Source of the DNA: Agrobacterium vitis
GTDB lineage: Bacteria; Pseudomonadota; Alphaproteobacteria; Rhizobiales; Rhizobiaceae
Assembly: GCF_013337045.2 (NCBI RefSeq)
Contig: NZ_CP118261.1
Location: forward strand, 186,001-250,000
Direction of reading: 5' to 3'
DNA: 64,000 nucleotides
Shown: in pieces, positions 8,605 through 18,882 of the stretch
Layout of the letters: every line of letters begins with the position of its first letter
Position numbering within the stretch: the stretch's first letter is position 1
Translations under genes and position numbers: made by a program
The notes under the pieces: generated by a model
Seen by the model: the letters and a program-made list of their open reading frames with translations, nothing else
Databases searched by the model: none
What the model was told of the DNA's origin: nothing

Positions 8605-10830
8605 TCAGTTCAGATCGATGACTTCGCCGTTGATCTGGACATGTCCCGATGCGGCGAAGTTAAACTTGGTGCCGACGATCGTGACATTGCCAGCCTTGTC
8701 CATCATCAGCTTGGATTCGCCACATTTGATGATGAATTCCTCGCCAGCGTTGATGGTCATGGTGTGACCGACGGTGGTGTTCTTGTAGAGACCGATTTGT
8801 TCGGTTCGGGCAATGCCAATGGTGTCGGAGCGAAATTTTTCGATCACCGTGTTCACGATGCCGCTGATCGGCAGAATTTTGCCCAACAGTCCGCCAAGGG
8901 TCGATCCCGTCGATGCCTGCTCCGTGCCGGCTGCCGTTCTGAAGTTGCCGGCGTTGGTGACATCCGCATTCGCCGATAGAGATGCAACCTCCGCCGTTAC
9001 TCCCGTCGAAGCCATGGCCCCGGCGAATTCCTGCAACAGACCGTGACCGATAGCGGACGAACCATTCTTACTGTCTATGCCACCAGCCGCCGCGATACTG
9101 GCAAGAGAGGCGAACAGAGAAGAGCTTGCACCTCCGCCAACGGTGACATTTTTAGACCCGCCGATTTTTTCCTGATGATTCTGGCCGACGTCAATTGATT
9201 TATTCTGCCCGATACTCTCGACCTGATGAGCGTCGACCCGTTTGACGCGATTATTCAACACTTTGATCGTCTGATCCTTCTGAGCATGGAAGAACATATT
9301 CTCCTGGCCGTTCTCATCTTCGAAGGTCATTTCGTTGAAGCCGCTACCTTTATGGGTGTTGGAGCGCAGCACCATGCGGGTCTTGTTGGCGGGCAGGTCG
9401 TAGGGCACCGGGTTCTTTGGGTTCGGCACCACGCCAATAACCAGCGGCCGGTCCGGATCGCCATCCACGAAGGACACCATCACTTCCATGCCAATGCGGG
9501 GAATGACCTGCGCACCCCAGCTGCCACCGCCCCAAGCCTGGGCGACGCGCACCCAGCAGGTATCACTGCCGTCCTTCTGTGCTTTCCGATCCCAGGGGAA
9601 CCATAATTTTAATCGCCCGTATTGATCCGTGTGGATCTCCTCGCCCGATGGTCCGGCGACAATCGCCACCTGTGTCCCCTCGATGCGCGGACGTTTGGTC
9701 TCTCGGTGCGGCGTTAGTGGAACGCGTGAGGGAATGGCCTCAAATGCGTTGGCATATTCCATCTCATTGCTGGCCGTCTCATAGGATCGGTCCACCACCC
9801 GATGCACAATGCGGGTAATCACATGCTCTTCGTATTTGTGTTCCGGATGCGGTTCCTCATAGGGCGTGAACCGGCGTCCTGCTTCCAGAAAGCGCACATT
9901 GGACTGGCCCGTCACCCTCTCATGATCAGCCTCCACGGCCTGCATCCGAAAGGTTTCGGCCACTTCGGCTTCTTTGACATCGCTGATGCGGGCCGGATAT
10001 TCGTAAAGCTCGCGCTGCTTGGCGCCCGGCATCTGAATCAATGACGGCGTGACATTCAGCGGCACAGTGCTGGGCGTCTCGAAATTCCAATCCGCACCGG
10101 CGCGCTGGCCAGGGACATAGGAGAATTGCCGCATCCATTCGTTGATATGGTTGCGATCCGAGGAGCCTTGGGCAAGACGCACATTCTGCTCGCCTTCTGC
10201 CGCAGCCGATGGCGAGCCCCAGGCTACCTTGCTGTCGCTGACCTTCAGGCGGTGAACGCCTGTCTCGTGTTCAAACCAGTAGAATAACCCTTCTTGTTCG
10301 AACCGGCGCAGAAGATAATCAAGATCGGTCTCGTTCCATTGCGTTGAATATTCCCGCAACGGCGGCGTTCTATGCAGAGGAGCATATGCGGGGGCCGGAA
10401 TGCCATGCTCGGAAAACAGGGTTTCCATCACCTGGATGGCCGTCATATTCTGCCAAATCCGGCAATCTGAGCGGCGCGACAGCAGCCACAGTTGCGGGCG
10501 GATGGTCAGCGTGTAGGAGCGCAACCCCCGAGTGACTGGCGGGCCTTCGGAAAGGTTCGTCACCAAGCCGTTGAAAGGCCGCCGCACGCCCTCGCCATCC
10601 AGTTCGCCCTGACGGATTTCCAGGGAGACATCGACCAGCTTGCCGATCAGCTCTTCAGGCTTCACCGCCTCGCGCTTAGCCCGCACCGACACAGTAATCT
10701 CGAACAGACGATTGACGCCTTCATCCACCGTCATCCGCTCAGGCAGCAACTGGTCTTCGCCCAAGGGCGACGAGACCTTCAGCACACGGCTCGCTTGAAT
10801 GAAATCGGTGGGTGACAGAACGTCGTCCAT
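8605..10830 (-). CDS. vgrG: Type VI secretion spike protein VgrG
   Basis: 741 residues from the ATG at 10830. The N-terminal gp27-like part includes LLRRFEQEGLFYWFEHE near residue 180; the gp5 OB-fold has AQAWGGGSWGAQVIPRIGMEV and FVDGDPDRPLVIG near residues 425-460. A C-terminal extension with repeated IGxN/VGxN motifs (NKSIDVGQNHQEKIGGSKN) forms the needle, followed by an unusual Ala/Ser/Gly-rich insert and a terminal strand VQINGEVIDLN. It heads the minus-strand cargo operon. No sheath, baseplate or ClpV genes are in the window, so this is an orphan island relying on a T6SS elsewhere. A TTG at 10842 is an alternative start. Confidence 0.95.
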   Translation of the reverse strand: MDDVLSPTDFIQASRVLKVSSPLGEDQLLPERMTVDEGVNRLFEITVSVRAKREAVKPEELIGKLVDVSLEIRQGELDGEGVRRPFNGLVTNLSEGPPVTRGLRSYTLTIRPQLWLLSRRSDCRIWQNMTAIQVMETLFSEHGIPAPAYAPLHRTPPLREYSTQWNETDLDYLLRRFEQEGLFYWFEHETGVHRLKVSDSKVAWGSPSAAAEGEQNVRLAQGSSDRNHINEWMRQFSYVPGQRAGADWNFETPSTVPLNVTPSLIQMPGAKQRELYEYPARISDVKEAEVAETFRMQAVEADHERVTGQSNVRFLEAGRRFTPYEEPHPEHKYEEHVITRIVHRVVDRSYETASNEMEYANAFEAIPSRVPLTPHRETKRPRIEGTQVAIVAGPSGEEIHTDQYGRLKLWFPWDRKAQKDGSDTCWVRVAQAWGGGSWGAQVIPRIGMEVMVSFVDGDPDRPLVIGVVPNPKNPVPYDLPANKTRMVLRSNTHKGSGFNEMTFEDENGQENMFFHAQKDQTIKVLNNRVKRVDAHQVESIGQNKSIDVGQNHQEKIGGSKNVTVGGGASSSLFASLASIAAAGGIDSKNGSSAIGHGLLQEFAGAMASTGVTAEVASLSANADVTNAGNFRTAAGTEQASTGSTLGGLLGKILPISGIVNTVIEKFRSDTIGIARTEQIGLYKNTTVGHTMTINAGEEFIIKCGESKLMMDKAGNVTIVGTKFNFAASGHVQINGEVIDLN

Positions 10831-11220
10831 GGAAGCCCCCAAATGTCGTTTTCAAAATCAACAGATCGTATTGCTGGCCACGCAATGGCTATTCTAATAT
10901 TCTCTCATCAAGTGTCGCAATCACGACATCAAATCTGGAACCTAGATCACCCTACCAAAAGGTCAAGGTCTCGGTTGTAGATTTTTGTCTGGTTGTGCTT
11001 TCGCAGCAATTCGCTTTAAACAGTCGCTTTTTGTTGAGCAACAGGCCAAAATCCAAGCATCCTGAGCCATCAGTGCCATCAGTGCCATCAAAAGCTGCAC
11101 ACCCCTGCCGGAGTAAGTTCGAGGATCAATCAGCATGATCTTCGAAATCAATCATGTGCGTTCATCGCAACGAATATGATTTCATTCTCATTTATTGCGC
11201 GCCACGACAATAAGGGGCAG
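10831..11220. other. Intergenic stretch upstream of vgrG
   Basis: No gene recognised. It should hold the vgrG operon promoter on the minus strand. A tandem duplication of the 9-mer CAGTGCCAT lies near 11070-11090. A 62-codon minus-strand frame at 10963-11151 shows no family features. Confidence 0.4.
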
Positions 11221-11478
11221 CTATTCAGGGCGATTGACCTCGCAATAACCCCGTCGTTTCTTTGTGCGCTCGAGGTGGGAAACGGCCCAATCCGCGTCTT
11301 CCTGGCGATCGAAGGTTTCAATCATCGTCTGGCCGCCTGAGCCGATCCGGCCCCAGTTGCGAATGACTGATGCGCCACCAAACAACGTTGGCTGGATTGC
11401 AAGCAAGTAGAAGCGTCGCATGTTCTGCGTCGTGTCAATGCGGTGAAGATGAACCAGGTCTTTCGCGTCTTTTTCCAT
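11221..11478 (-). CDS. WGR-domain small protein (second copy)
   Basis: 85 residues from the ATG at 11478. The WGR domain runs NMRRFYLLAIQPTLFGGA, then RNWGRIGSGGQ, ending in KRRGYCEV. It is a more typical WGR protein than the copy at 2055, with an N-terminal LHRIDTTQ that the first copy has only in altered form. A longer upstream open frame adds residues with no WGR similarity and is not used. Nucleic-acid binding is the family expectation; no partner is evident nearby. Confidence 0.85.
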   Translation of the reverse strand: MEKDAKDLVHLHRIDTTQNMRRFYLLAIQPTLFGGASVIRNWGRIGSGGQTMIETFDRQEDADWAVSHLERTKKRRGYCEVNRPE

Positions 11479-11835
11479 GACCGCATTGTTGTTTCCTCTT
11501 GGAGCTGCGTCCAACGACTTTTCTGAATCGATACGGCTTGATTGATTCAAAGCCTTTATGAACCGCCGCTGTTGGACAATACCGAAATGGGCCAGGTGAT
11601 TTTGTCCCATTCGGGTTGCAGCGCGATCCCGCTGACAAATTCGCAATGACGGCCAATGTGCTCTTTTGCGGGCGCAAGATCATCCGTCGAAGATGGCACC
11701 AAACGCGCGGTGTCCCGGAATCTCTTGATAAGATGCACGTCGAACATGCAATGGGGATCTTCGATATGTCGTGTTGAGGCTTGACGTTTTCTATCGATAA
11801 TGAGAACATAAAGTGAACATTGATCGGAGGCCACC
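11479..11835. other. Intergenic stretch with a doubtful short frame
   Basis: A 63-codon minus-strand frame from the ATG at 11747 to 11556 (MFDVHLIKRFRDTARLV, then EHIGRHCEFVSGIALQPEW) reads like ordinary protein but matches no family I recognise, so it is noted rather than called. The plus-strand end holds the GGAGG ribosome site of the next gene. Confidence 0.35.
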
Positions 11836-12045
11836 ATGAACACAGCCGACATTGCAATTCAAAACGCCAGGCAGGAAATATCCAAGATACGAGCCGCCCG
11901 TGAGGTACACATGGCTCAACGCTTGGAAATGCAACGCAAGGCAGAGGCCATGATACGTCGTCCTCCGACATATATGGTAAGGAAATACGGCGGCCAGCAA
12001 CTCACTCTCAACATCGGGGCGGGCCATGCAAACAAAGCCAATTGA
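11836..12045 (+). CDS. Small hypothetical protein
   Basis: 69 residues, rich in Ala, Arg and Gln, with a predicted helical N-terminal half (ARQEISKIRAAREVHMAQRL) and a short C-terminal strand region (GGQQLTLNIGAG). The start is well supported by GGAGG 6 nt before the ATG. It overlaps the next frame by 20 nt, suggesting translational coupling. Function unknown; its place beside traG suggests a plasmid housekeeping role but nothing more. Confidence 0.6.
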   Translation: MNTADIAIQNARQEISKIRAAREVHMAQRLEMQRKAEAMIRRPPTYMVRKYGGQQLTLNIGAGHANKAN

Positions 12046-12265
12046 ACCCCAGGTTCATGATGAGGCGGCTCATCTCATCGCTTGGCACGATGGAGACGCG
12101 ACGGCTGCCATCCGGACTTTGCTCAAAGATTGTCGCCATCTTCATGAACAGTTGCGGCTGGCGGCGGTTGCAATGGGCTGCGGATATACACGAGGCTGGA
12201 TGCCGACAGCCGAGCCGAAACACCTCGACGTCGAAGCGGCCTCGACTGGTTGCAAAGAAACGTAG
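12026..12265 (+). CDS. Small hypothetical protein
   Basis: 79 residues with the helical segment HDEAAHLIAWHDGDATAAIRT and RHLHEQLRLAAVAMGCGYTRGW. It overlaps the preceding gene by 20 nt. The composition (conserved-looking His, Trp, Cys and Gly) is that of a real small protein, and I associate this type with rhizobial plasmids near traG, but I do not recognise a function. The gene converges on traG. Confidence 0.55.
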   Translation: MQTKPIEPQVHDEAAHLIAWHDGDATAAIRTLLKDCRHLHEQLRLAAVAMGCGYTRGWMPTAEPKHLDVEAASTGCKET

Positions 12266-12347
12266 CCGCGCCCAATGTGAACAAAACGTATAGGTATGGA
12301 TCGCCCTGTTGACAGGAGCGTACCACGTCAGTCTTCATCCGACTTCG

Positions 12348-14294
12348 TCACTTTGGGTGTGGCAATGGACGTTGTTGTCGTATGGGGGGGTGGAACCTAT
12401 TCTCTCCAACGCAGGCTTTCATGTCTTCGCGTCGAAACCAGATGGCGCGCCCGCAGCGTAGCGGTGCATTGCCAGCAGTAAAGACGATTTGCTCGTCGCT
12501 GCGCATGCGCAGAACCTCATGCGGCAGGATCAACGGCCGGCGGCTGAGCTGCTTTGATCGCGACCGTGACGATCCCTTCATTCCGGAAGTGCGATTGGTT
12601 TGGTCGATCTCAACCGTGGTGTCACCACATCGCTTCGAGATGTAGTCTGCGGTGTCAGGATCGTTGATCGCCGCAAATGATATCCAGGATGCAGACTCGA
12701 ACCATTTCGATGTTGCGTCCCGACCCCCATAAGCCTCGCGCATCTGGCCTAACGACTGGAAGATCAGCGTCAGCGTGATGCCATATTTGCGACCTGCATC
12801 GCGGGCGGTTTCAAGGATGCGCAGGTATCCGAGACGGGCGACCTCATCAAGCAGGAAGAGGGTTCGTCCCCTCACATCGCCATTGCGATTATAGATGGCG
12901 TTGAGCAGCGAGCCAATCACGACGCGCGCCAAGCCGGGATGCGCTTCCAGCACCTTGAGATCAAGTGCGATGAAGATGTCCGTTCCGCCCTCGGCGAGAT
13001 CGTCGGTGGAGAAACTTTCGCCCGACACAAGACCAGCATAGTTCGGATAGGACAGCCAATGTGTTTCCTTCACGGCGTTTGCATAGACACCGGAAAACGT
13101 TTCCGGCGTCATATTGACGAAGACAGCGACGTTCTCCTTGACGAAGTCGGATTCCGACTGCTCATAGATATCGGTCAACCGTCCACGCAGCTTGGGCTCT
13201 GGTTCGGAGAGATTGGCCCGGACACGGCGCAGCGTCTGCTCCTTTTCGTCGGTATGGCCGGACAGACAAACGTCGGCGATAAGTGCGGTCAGAAGCTGCA
13301 TGGCCGAGGCTCGAAAGAAATCGTCGCGGGCGGACGCTGTGCGTGCATTGTCGGTCATGATCCAGGTGGCGACGGCGACAATATCCTCTTCCTTCGTATT
13401 GCCGTGACGGCCGATCCAGTCGAGCGCGTTGAAACCCACTCCCTGAAGGGTGGGATCCAGCACAATCACCCTCCGGCCAGCCTTGCGTCTGTGCTCAATG
13501 ACCATCGGCGCGACCTCGCTGGACGGATCAAGCACCACCAGCCCGCCGCCCCATTTGAGCGCTGTCGGGATCGTCACCGACGTCGTCTTGAAGCCACCGG
13601 AGCCGGCAAAAACGATACCGTGCGAGGAGCCAAACGACCCATCGAAGCAGAGCAGCGGCGACTTGCCTCCGGCACCCCAGCTCTGCAGATCATCGGCACG
13701 AAAAGGCATGGTGGCCACGCTGTCCTTGTCGACCCGATACCGCTCGCCAATAACAATGCCGCCGGGTTCGGGAAAGAGCTTTGCCGCCTCCTGCAACTTC
13801 ATCCAGTCGGCTTCGCCATGCACCGCTCGCTTTCCGCCGACCCGCTTAGGTCCGGTTTGAGCAAAAGCGGCGTTGCCCTTGATCGCGACGCGCAGCGCAA
13901 ACATTGCACTGACGAAGGCGACGCCTGCACCGACCATCGTCACTGGATCGGCATAGGTGAGAACCGATTGTCCTGCCGGTAAGTTGCCCGCGATGCCGGT
14001 CAGACGGATCGTCTCGCGTATGATCGCGATAATGATCGCCGTACTGTTTGCGGCTAGGACGCTCACACCTGCCGTCTTGATGTTGGCTGATCCATTTGCC
14101 GCGAACAACGCAACGACACCAGTTGCGGCGACCGCGATGTAGGGGAGGGCAAGGCCTGTTCGTCCCAGCATCAGCTTCGCCTGGGCGGATGAGCCGAGCT
14201 CCGCAAGCCGATGTTCCATTCCGGATGTCATGACCACCGCGGCAAGCATGATTGCCGCTGGCAAGACGAACAGCAAAAGCCTATTCACCGTCAT
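12348..14294 (-). CDS. traG: Conjugal transfer coupling protein TraG (VirD4/T4CP family)
   Basis: 648 residues from the ATG at 14294. The N-terminus has membrane helices ([16 protein letters not shown] and further hydrophobic stretches to about residue 135). The cytosolic ATPase has Walker [10 protein letters not shown] near residue 232 and Walker [12 protein letters not shown] near residue 468. TraG links the TraA-oriT relaxosome to the type IV secretion channel and is the energy-coupling factor of transfer. It overlaps traD by 14 nt and is last in traC-traD-traG, as on Ti plasmids. An upstream TTG at 14300 is possible but less likely. Confidence 0.95.
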   Translation of the reverse strand: MTVNRLLLFVLPAAIMLAAVVMTSGMEHRLAELGSSAQAKLMLGRTGLALPYIAVAATGVVALFAANGSANIKTAGVSVLAANSTAIIIAIIRETIRLTGIAGNLPAGQSVLTYADPVTMVGAGVAFVSAMFALRVAIKGNAAFAQTGPKRVGGKRAVHGEADWMKLQEAAKLFPEPGGIVIGERYRVDKDSVATMPFRADDLQSWGAGGKSPLLCFDGSFGSSHGIVFAGSGGFKTTSVTIPTALKWGGGLVVLDPSSEVAPMVIEHRRKAGRRVIVLDPTLQGVGFNALDWIGRHGNTKEEDIVAVATWIMTDNARTASARDDFFRASAMQLLTALIADVCLSGHTDEKEQTLRRVRANLSEPEPKLRGRLTDIYEQSESDFVKENVAVFVNMTPETFSGVYANAVKETHWLSYPNYAGLVSGESFSTDDLAEGGTDIFIALDLKVLEAHPGLARVVIGSLLNAIYNRNGDVRGRTLFLLDEVARLGYLRILETARDAGRKYGITLTLIFQSLGQMREAYGGRDATSKWFESASWISFAAINDPDTADYISKRCGDTTVEIDQTNRTSGMKGSSRSRSKQLSRRPLILPHEVLRMRSDEQIVFTAGNAPLRCGRAIWFRREDMKACVGENRFHPPIRQQRPLPHPK

Positions 14295-14496
14295 TGCCAA
14301 ACGCCTCCACGCCGATGGACGTCAGGCGCGATCGCTCCGCCTCATTGCCCTTGATCCTTTTGCTCGCATCGATCAGAACACCGAGCAGCAGCGCCCGTTT
14401 CTCGTATCGCAAGCCTGCTTTGACGATCAGGCCGCCGAGCTCGATCTTTTCGCGCGTGTCCTTTTTGCGCGCCTCTGTCGTCATTCCCTTTGCCAT
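14281..14496 (-). CDS. traD: Conjugal transfer protein TraD
   Basis: 71 residues from the ATG at 14496: [20 protein letters not shown], then [19 protein letters not shown]. Both sequence style and length agree with Ti-plasmid TraD, a small accessory protein of the DNA-processing set. GGTGAGG lies about 9 nt before this ATG. Longer starts at 14526 or 14583 would overlap traC heavily. It lies 4 nt after the traC stop and overlaps the traG start. Confidence 0.9.
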   Translation of the reverse strand: MAKGMTTEARKKDTREKIELGGLIVKAGLRYEKRALLLGVLIDASKRIKGNEAERSRLTSIGVEAFGNDGE

Positions 14497-14500
14497 CCGA

Positions 14501-14797
14501 TCAAGCCTCACCAGGCCCGCCCGCATCCGCGCCAGACGCGAGCGACGGGCGGGTGTCGCGATCTGGCTTTTCACCACGCCCATTCTCTTTTCCGGTCGTC
14601 GGTCCTTTGCCTCCGTGAAACCGCCCGGCAATTTCCTCGAAGGCAGCTTGAAGCTCTGCCTCGTCAATCTCGATCTCACCAATCCCGGCCTTCAGCGCGA
14701 TCCGGCCGATGCGTTCGGCCTCGCGTGTTTCAGCCGCTCTCAGCTGGTCCTGTAATCTGGCGATTTCTTCCCTGATCTTCGATGACGGCTTCTTCAT
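14501..14797 (-). CDS. traC: Conjugal transfer relaxosome accessory protein TraC
   Basis: 98 residues from the ATG at 14797, with a clear AAGGAG ribosome site. The protein is helical ([27 protein letters not shown] in part) followed by the acidic [20 protein letters not shown]. This matches TraC of Ti-type plasmids, thought to help TraA at oriT. It is first in the leftward traCDG operon, 74 nt from the tra box, consistent with TraR control. Confidence 0.9.
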   Translation of the reverse strand: MKKPSSKIREEIARLQDQLRAAETREAERIGRIALKAGIGEIEIDEAELQAAFEEIAGRFHGGKGPTTGKENGRGEKPDRDTRPSLASGADAGGPGEA

Positions 14798-14870
14798 TCC
14801 GGTTGCTCTCCTTGGCGTCGTGGCGTTGCACTTGCGACGCCAAGTCTCCCCCGGATGCTCGAAAAATGGA

Positions 14871-14888
14871 ATCTGCAGATCTGCAGAT
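14871..14888. promoter_or_regulatory. tra box (TraR operator)
   Basis: The perfect 18-bp palindrome ATCTGCAGATCTGCAGAT differs from the known TraR tra box ATGTGCAGATCTGCACAT only at the symmetric third positions. It sits between the divergent traC and traA operons, where Ti plasmids carry their tra box, and a traR gene with intact ligand residues is in this window. TraR regulation of both operons is therefore strongly inferred. Confidence 0.88.
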
Positions 14889-14941
14889 CGCCAAGGGCGA
14901 TGCTTTCGTGAATGATCCCGCCGTTCCGAAGGAATGGCTCC

Positions 14942-14973
14942 AAGGGCGCAATTATACGTCGCTGATGCGACGT
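14942..14973. other. oriT: Origin of conjugal transfer (oriT), RSF1010-like nic region
   Basis: AAGGGCGCAATTATA at 14942-14956 (complement TATAATTGCGCCCTT) matches the RSF1010/Ti-type nic core. It is followed by a perfect inverted repeat ACGTCGC-TGAT-GCGACGT at 14956-14973. Position between traC and traA is the same as in Ti plasmids. The TraA relaxase is expected to nick here. Confidence 0.9.
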
Positions 14974-15052
14974 GCTTGCTCACGGCCCTGGTGGGCCGTC
15001 GTGGGGTCGTCGACCCCAACGAACGAGATTCGAACCGGGAGTGCTTTTAGCT

Positions 15053-18000
15053 GTGGCCATAGCCCATTTCTCAGCCAGCATCATCAGCCGCGGCGACGGC
15101 CGCAGTGCCGTGCTGTCTGCGGCCTACCGGCATTGTGCGAAAATGGACTATGAGCGCGAGGCCCGCACCATTGATTATACCCGTAAACATGGCCTCGTGC
15201 ATGAGGAGTTCGTCCTCCCCGTAGATGCCCCGAAATGGGTCCGCTCCCTTATTGCTGATCGCTCTGTATCGGGTGCAGTGGAAGCTTTCTGGAACAAGGT
15301 CGAGGCCTTCGAGAAGCGCTCCGATGCCCAGCTCGCGCGGGACCTGACCATCGCACTTCCGCTGGAGCTGACGGCCCAGCAGAACATCGCACTGGTACGC
15401 GACTTCGTGGAAAAGCACATCCTTGCCAAGGGCATGGTGGCCGATTGGGTCTACCACGACAATCCCGGCAATCCGCACATCCATCTGATGACCACATTGC
15501 GCCCGCTCACCGAAGATGGGTTTGGAGCAAAGAAGGTCGCGGTCATAGGTGAGGATGGCCAGCAGGTCCGCACCAAGTCCGGCAAGATCCTTTACGAACT
15601 CTGGGCCGGCTCCACCGAAGATTTCAATGTCCTGCGCGATGGATGGTTCGAACGCCAGAACCATCACTTGGCGCTCAGTGGTATAGATCTTCGTGTCGAT
15701 GGCCGCTCCTACGAGAAGCAGGGCATAGACCTGGAGCCGACCATCCATCTCGGCGTCGGCGCAAAAGCGGTCGAGCGCAAGGCCGAAAGCCATGGCGTGC
15801 GTCCGCAGCTCGAGCGGATCGAGCTGAATGAGCAGCGTCGAAGCGAGAACACCCGTCGAATTCTGCGACGCCCAGAGATCGTCCTCGACCTGATCACTCG
15901 GGAGAAGAGCGTCTTTGATGAGCGAGATGTCGCCAAGGTGCTGCATCGCTATATCGACGATCCCGGCATGTTTCAGCAGTTGATGGCGCGCATCATCCAG
16001 AGCCCGGATGTGCTCCGGTTGCAGCGCGATACGATCGACTTCACTACTGGCGACAACGTGACGGCCCGCTACACCACCCGGGGGATGATCACGCTGGAGG
16101 CAACGATGGCGCGGCAGGCCATTTGGTTGTCAAACCGAGAGGGTCGTGCCGTCTCTGGCACTGTGCTGGATGCGACGTTTAGGCGGCATGAGCGTCTGTC
16201 GGACGAGCAACGCACTGCAATTGAACACATTGCCGGTCCGGCCCGGATCGCTGCCGTGGTTGGCCGTGCGGGCGCTGGCAAGACCACGATGATGAAGGCA
16301 GCGCGGGAGGCTGGGGAACTGGCCGGATATCGTGTGGTCGGCGGGGCACTGGCTGGCAAAGCGGCTGAGGGTCTGGAGAAGGAGGCTGGCATTCAGAGCC
16401 GCACGCTTGCGTCCTGGGAGCTGCGTTGGGGCCGAGGCCGTGATGTACTTGACGACAGATGCGTGTTCGTGATGGATGAGGCTGGCATGGTCGCCTCAAG
16501 GCAGATGGCGGGCTTTGTCGATGCCGTGGTCAAGGCAGGGGCAAAGATCGTGCTGGTCGGCGATCCAGAGCAGCTTCAGCCGATCGAGGCGGGGGCCGCC
16601 TTTCGGGCCATCGTCGACCGCGTCGGATACGCCGAGCTGGAGACGATCTATCGCCAGCGCGAAGACTGGATGCGGCATGCCTCGCTTGATTTCGCGCGTG
16701 GCAATGTCGCTCGGGCGCTGTCTGCCTACCAGAGCGAAGGCAAGGTGCTTGGGTCGACGCTGAAAGCCGAAGCCGCCGACCATCTGATTTCCGACTGGTA
16801 CCGTGATTACGACCCTGCGAAGTCCACGTTAATCCTCGCTCACCTGCGCCGTGACGTGGGCATGTTAAACGGCATGGCGCGTGACAAGCTGGTCGAAAGC
16901 GGCTTCATCGGTGAAGGCCATGCCTTTAGAACTGCCGACGGCATCCGCCATTTTGACGTAGGTGATCAGATCGTCTTTCTGAAGAACGAAGGATCGCTCG
17001 GCGTCAAGAATGGCATGATCGGTCATGTCATCGAAGCGGCGCCGAACCGGATCGTCGCTGTCGTTGGAGAAGGCGATCAGCGCCGCCAGGTGACGGTCGA
17101 ACAGCGCTTCTACAGCAATATCGATCATGGCTACGCGACAACGATCCACAAAAGCCAGGGAGCGACCGTCGACCGGGTGAAGGTGCTGGCTTCGCTGTCG
17201 CTCGATCGTCATCTGACCTATGTGGCGATGACCCGCCACCGCGAGGATTTGCAGCTTTATTACGGGACGCGATCCTTTGCCTTCAATGGTGGTCTCGCCA
17301 AGGTTCTTTCTCGCAAAAACGCCAAGGAAACCACACTCGATTACGAGCGTGGAAACCTCTATCGCGAGGCACTGCGGTATGCAGAAAACCGTGGTCTCAA
17401 CATCGTCCAGGTAGCGCGTACGCTGCTGCGCGACCAACTCGACTGGACACTACGCCAAAAAACCAGACTTGCCGATCTTGCTCAGAGGCTTCGTGCAATC
17501 GGTGAGCGCTTTGGCCTCCAACAATCCCCGAAAACCCAAGCGATGAAGGAGACAGCACCTATGGTCGCAGGCATCAAGACATTTTCCAGTTCCGTCGCCG
17601 ATACGGCGGAGCAAAAGCTCGACACTGATCCAGCGCTCAAGAAACAATGGGAAGAGGTCTCGACCCGCTTTGTTTACGTCTATGCCGATCCCGAGACTGC
17701 CTTCCGGGCGATGAACTTCGATGCAGCGCTGGCCGATAAAGATAGCGCCCGCCAAGTGCTTCAAAAGCTTGAAGCAGAGCCGGCATTCATCGGACCATTG
17801 AAGGGTAAGACCGGCATTGTCGCCAGTAAGGCCGACCGCGAGGACCGTCGCGTCGCAGAACTGAACGTCCCCGCCCTGAAGCGCGATCTTGAGCACTATC
17901 TGATGATGCGCGAGACTGCCGTGCAGCGGCTACAGGCTGACGAGCAGGTATTGCGCCAGCGCATATCGATCGACATTCCAGCGTTGTCGCAGGCGGCACA

Positions 18001-18355
18001 TGTGGTGCTGGAGCGCGTGCGCGATGCGATTGACCGTAACGATCTGCCAGCGGCCATGGCGTATGCGCTCAGCAATCATGAAACCAAGCTGGAAATCGAC
18101 GGGTTCAACCAGGCCGTCACCCAGCGATTTGGGGAACGCACGCTGCTGACAAATGCCGCGCGCGAACCGTCCGGCAAGATTTTCGACACGCTCTCAAACG
18201 GAATGGAGCCAGAGCAGAAAGAGCGTCTGAAGGAAGCCTGGCCGGTGATGCGCACAGCCCAACAGCTTAGCGCTCATGAGCGTACCGTGCAGTCGTTGAA
18301 GCAATCCGAAGACCTGCGTCTCATCCAGCGCCAGAACCCGGTGCTGAAGCAATGA
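15053..18355 (+). CDS. traA: Conjugative relaxase/helicase TraA
   Basis: 1100 residues from the GTG at 15053, chosen because the family begins (M)[17 protein letters not shown]. The N-terminal MobA/MobL-type relaxase has the His motif NPHIHLMTT near residue 140. A RecD/TraI-like helicase follows, with Walker [12 protein letters not shown] near residue 403, VFVMDEAGM near residue 470 and a later [14 protein letters not shown] motif. The enzyme nicks oriT and unwinds the transferred strand. Length is typical of Ti-type TraA. The stop overlaps traF (ATGA). A 118-bp piece of another traA lies at 47020. Confidence 0.95.
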   Translation: MAIAHFSASIISRGDGRSAVLSAAYRHCAKMDYEREARTIDYTRKHGLVHEEFVLPVDAPKWVRSLIADRSVSGAVEAFWNKVEAFEKRSDAQLARDLTIALPLELTAQQNIALVRDFVEKHILAKGMVADWVYHDNPGNPHIHLMTTLRPLTEDGFGAKKVAVIGEDGQQVRTKSGKILYELWAGSTEDFNVLRDGWFERQNHHLALSGIDLRVDGRSYEKQGIDLEPTIHLGVGAKAVERKAESHGVRPQLERIELNEQRRSENTRRILRRPEIVLDLITREKSVFDERDVAKVLHRYIDDPGMFQQLMARIIQSPDVLRLQRDTIDFTTGDNVTARYTTRGMITLEATMARQAIWLSNREGRAVSGTVLDATFRRHERLSDEQRTAIEHIAGPARIAAVVGRAGAGKTTMMKAAREAGELAGYRVVGGALAGKAAEGLEKEAGIQSRTLASWELRWGRGRDVLDDRCVFVMDEAGMVASRQMAGFVDAVVKAGAKIVLVGDPEQLQPIEAGAAFRAIVDRVGYAELETIYRQREDWMRHASLDFARGNVARALSAYQSEGKVLGSTLKAEAADHLISDWYRDYDPAKSTLILAHLRRDVGMLNGMARDKLVESGFIGEGHAFRTADGIRHFDVGDQIVFLKNEGSLGVKNGMIGHVIEAAPNRIVAVVGEGDQRRQVTVEQRFYSNIDHGYATTIHKSQGATVDRVKVLASLSLDRHLTYVAMTRHREDLQLYYGTRSFAFNGGLAKVLSRKNAKETTLDYERGNLYREALRYAENRGLNIVQVARTLLRDQLDWTLRQKTRLADLAQRLRAIGERFGLQQSPKTQAMKETAPMVAGIKTFSSSVADTAEQKLDTDPALKKQWEEVSTRFVYVYADPETAFRAMNFDAALADKDSARQVLQKLEAEPAFIGPLKGKTGIVASKADREDRRVAELNVPALKRDLEHYLMMRETAVQRLQADEQVLRQRISIDIPALSQAAHVVLERVRDAIDRNDLPAAMAYALSNHETKLEIDGFNQAVTQRFGERTLLTNAAREPSGKIFDTLSNGMEPEQKERLKEAWPVMRTAQQLSAHERTVQSLKQSEDLRLIQRQNPVLKQ

Positions 18356-18882
18356 GGCGGCGGCAGCTACTCTTGTCTCTGGCGGGTGTCGGCGTGGTCA
18401 TCTCCAGTCTTGTCGCGACCGGGTGGATTGGCGGCTATCGACTGAACCTGACGCCAAGCGAGCCACTCGGGCTGTGGCGCATCCAGGCGCTTTACCGCGA
18501 CGTCGCGGTCGGAGATCTCGTGTTCGTCTGCCCGCCGGCTACAGCCACATTCGAAGAGGCATGGCAGCGCGGCTATCTCCGGCGCGGACTGTGTGCCAGC
18601 GGCTTTGCACCGCTCATCAAGACTGTTGCAGCACTCCCCGGCCAGCACGTCGTCATTGGCGAAACGATCGAAGTCGATGGCGTGCCGCTCGGCGCATCCC
18701 GCCTCCGAAAAAGTGATGGGCAACGGCGGGCGATCGTCCCGTATTCCGGTGGTGTCGTGCCGCGGGGGTACCTGTTTCTCCACTCATCCCTTGAGAGCTC
18801 CTATGACTCACGATATTTTGGACCGATCCCCGATAGCGGGCTCCTCGGGCTTGCCAAGCCGATCCTCACGTTTGATCCCTGA
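18352..18882 (+). CDS. traF: Conjugal transfer signal-peptidase-like protein TraF
   Basis: 176 residues of the S26 signal peptidase family. An N-terminal membrane helix ([20 protein letters not shown]) precedes [13 protein letters not shown], which holds the catalytic Ser (near residue 37); the general-base Lys lies in [14 protein letters not shown] near residue 88. A terminal [10 protein letters not shown] follows. TraF proteases mature and cyclise the pilin in related plasmids. The start overlaps the traA stop by 4 nt and its end overlaps traB by 80 nt, as in Ti traAFB. Confidence 0.93.
   Translation: MRRRQLLLSLAGVGVVISSLVATGWIGGYRLNLTPSEPLGLWRIQALYRDVAVGDLVFVCPPATATFEEAWQRGYLRRGLCASGFAPLIKTVAALPGQHVVIGETIEVDGVPLGASRLRKSDGQRRAIVPYSGGVVPRGYLFLHSSLESSYDSRYFGPIPDSGLLGLAKPILTFDP

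Noticed and set aside
12939-13982. 347-codon plus-strand frame opposite traG
   Set aside because: Antisense of Walker-motif-containing TraG; long because of codon bias only.
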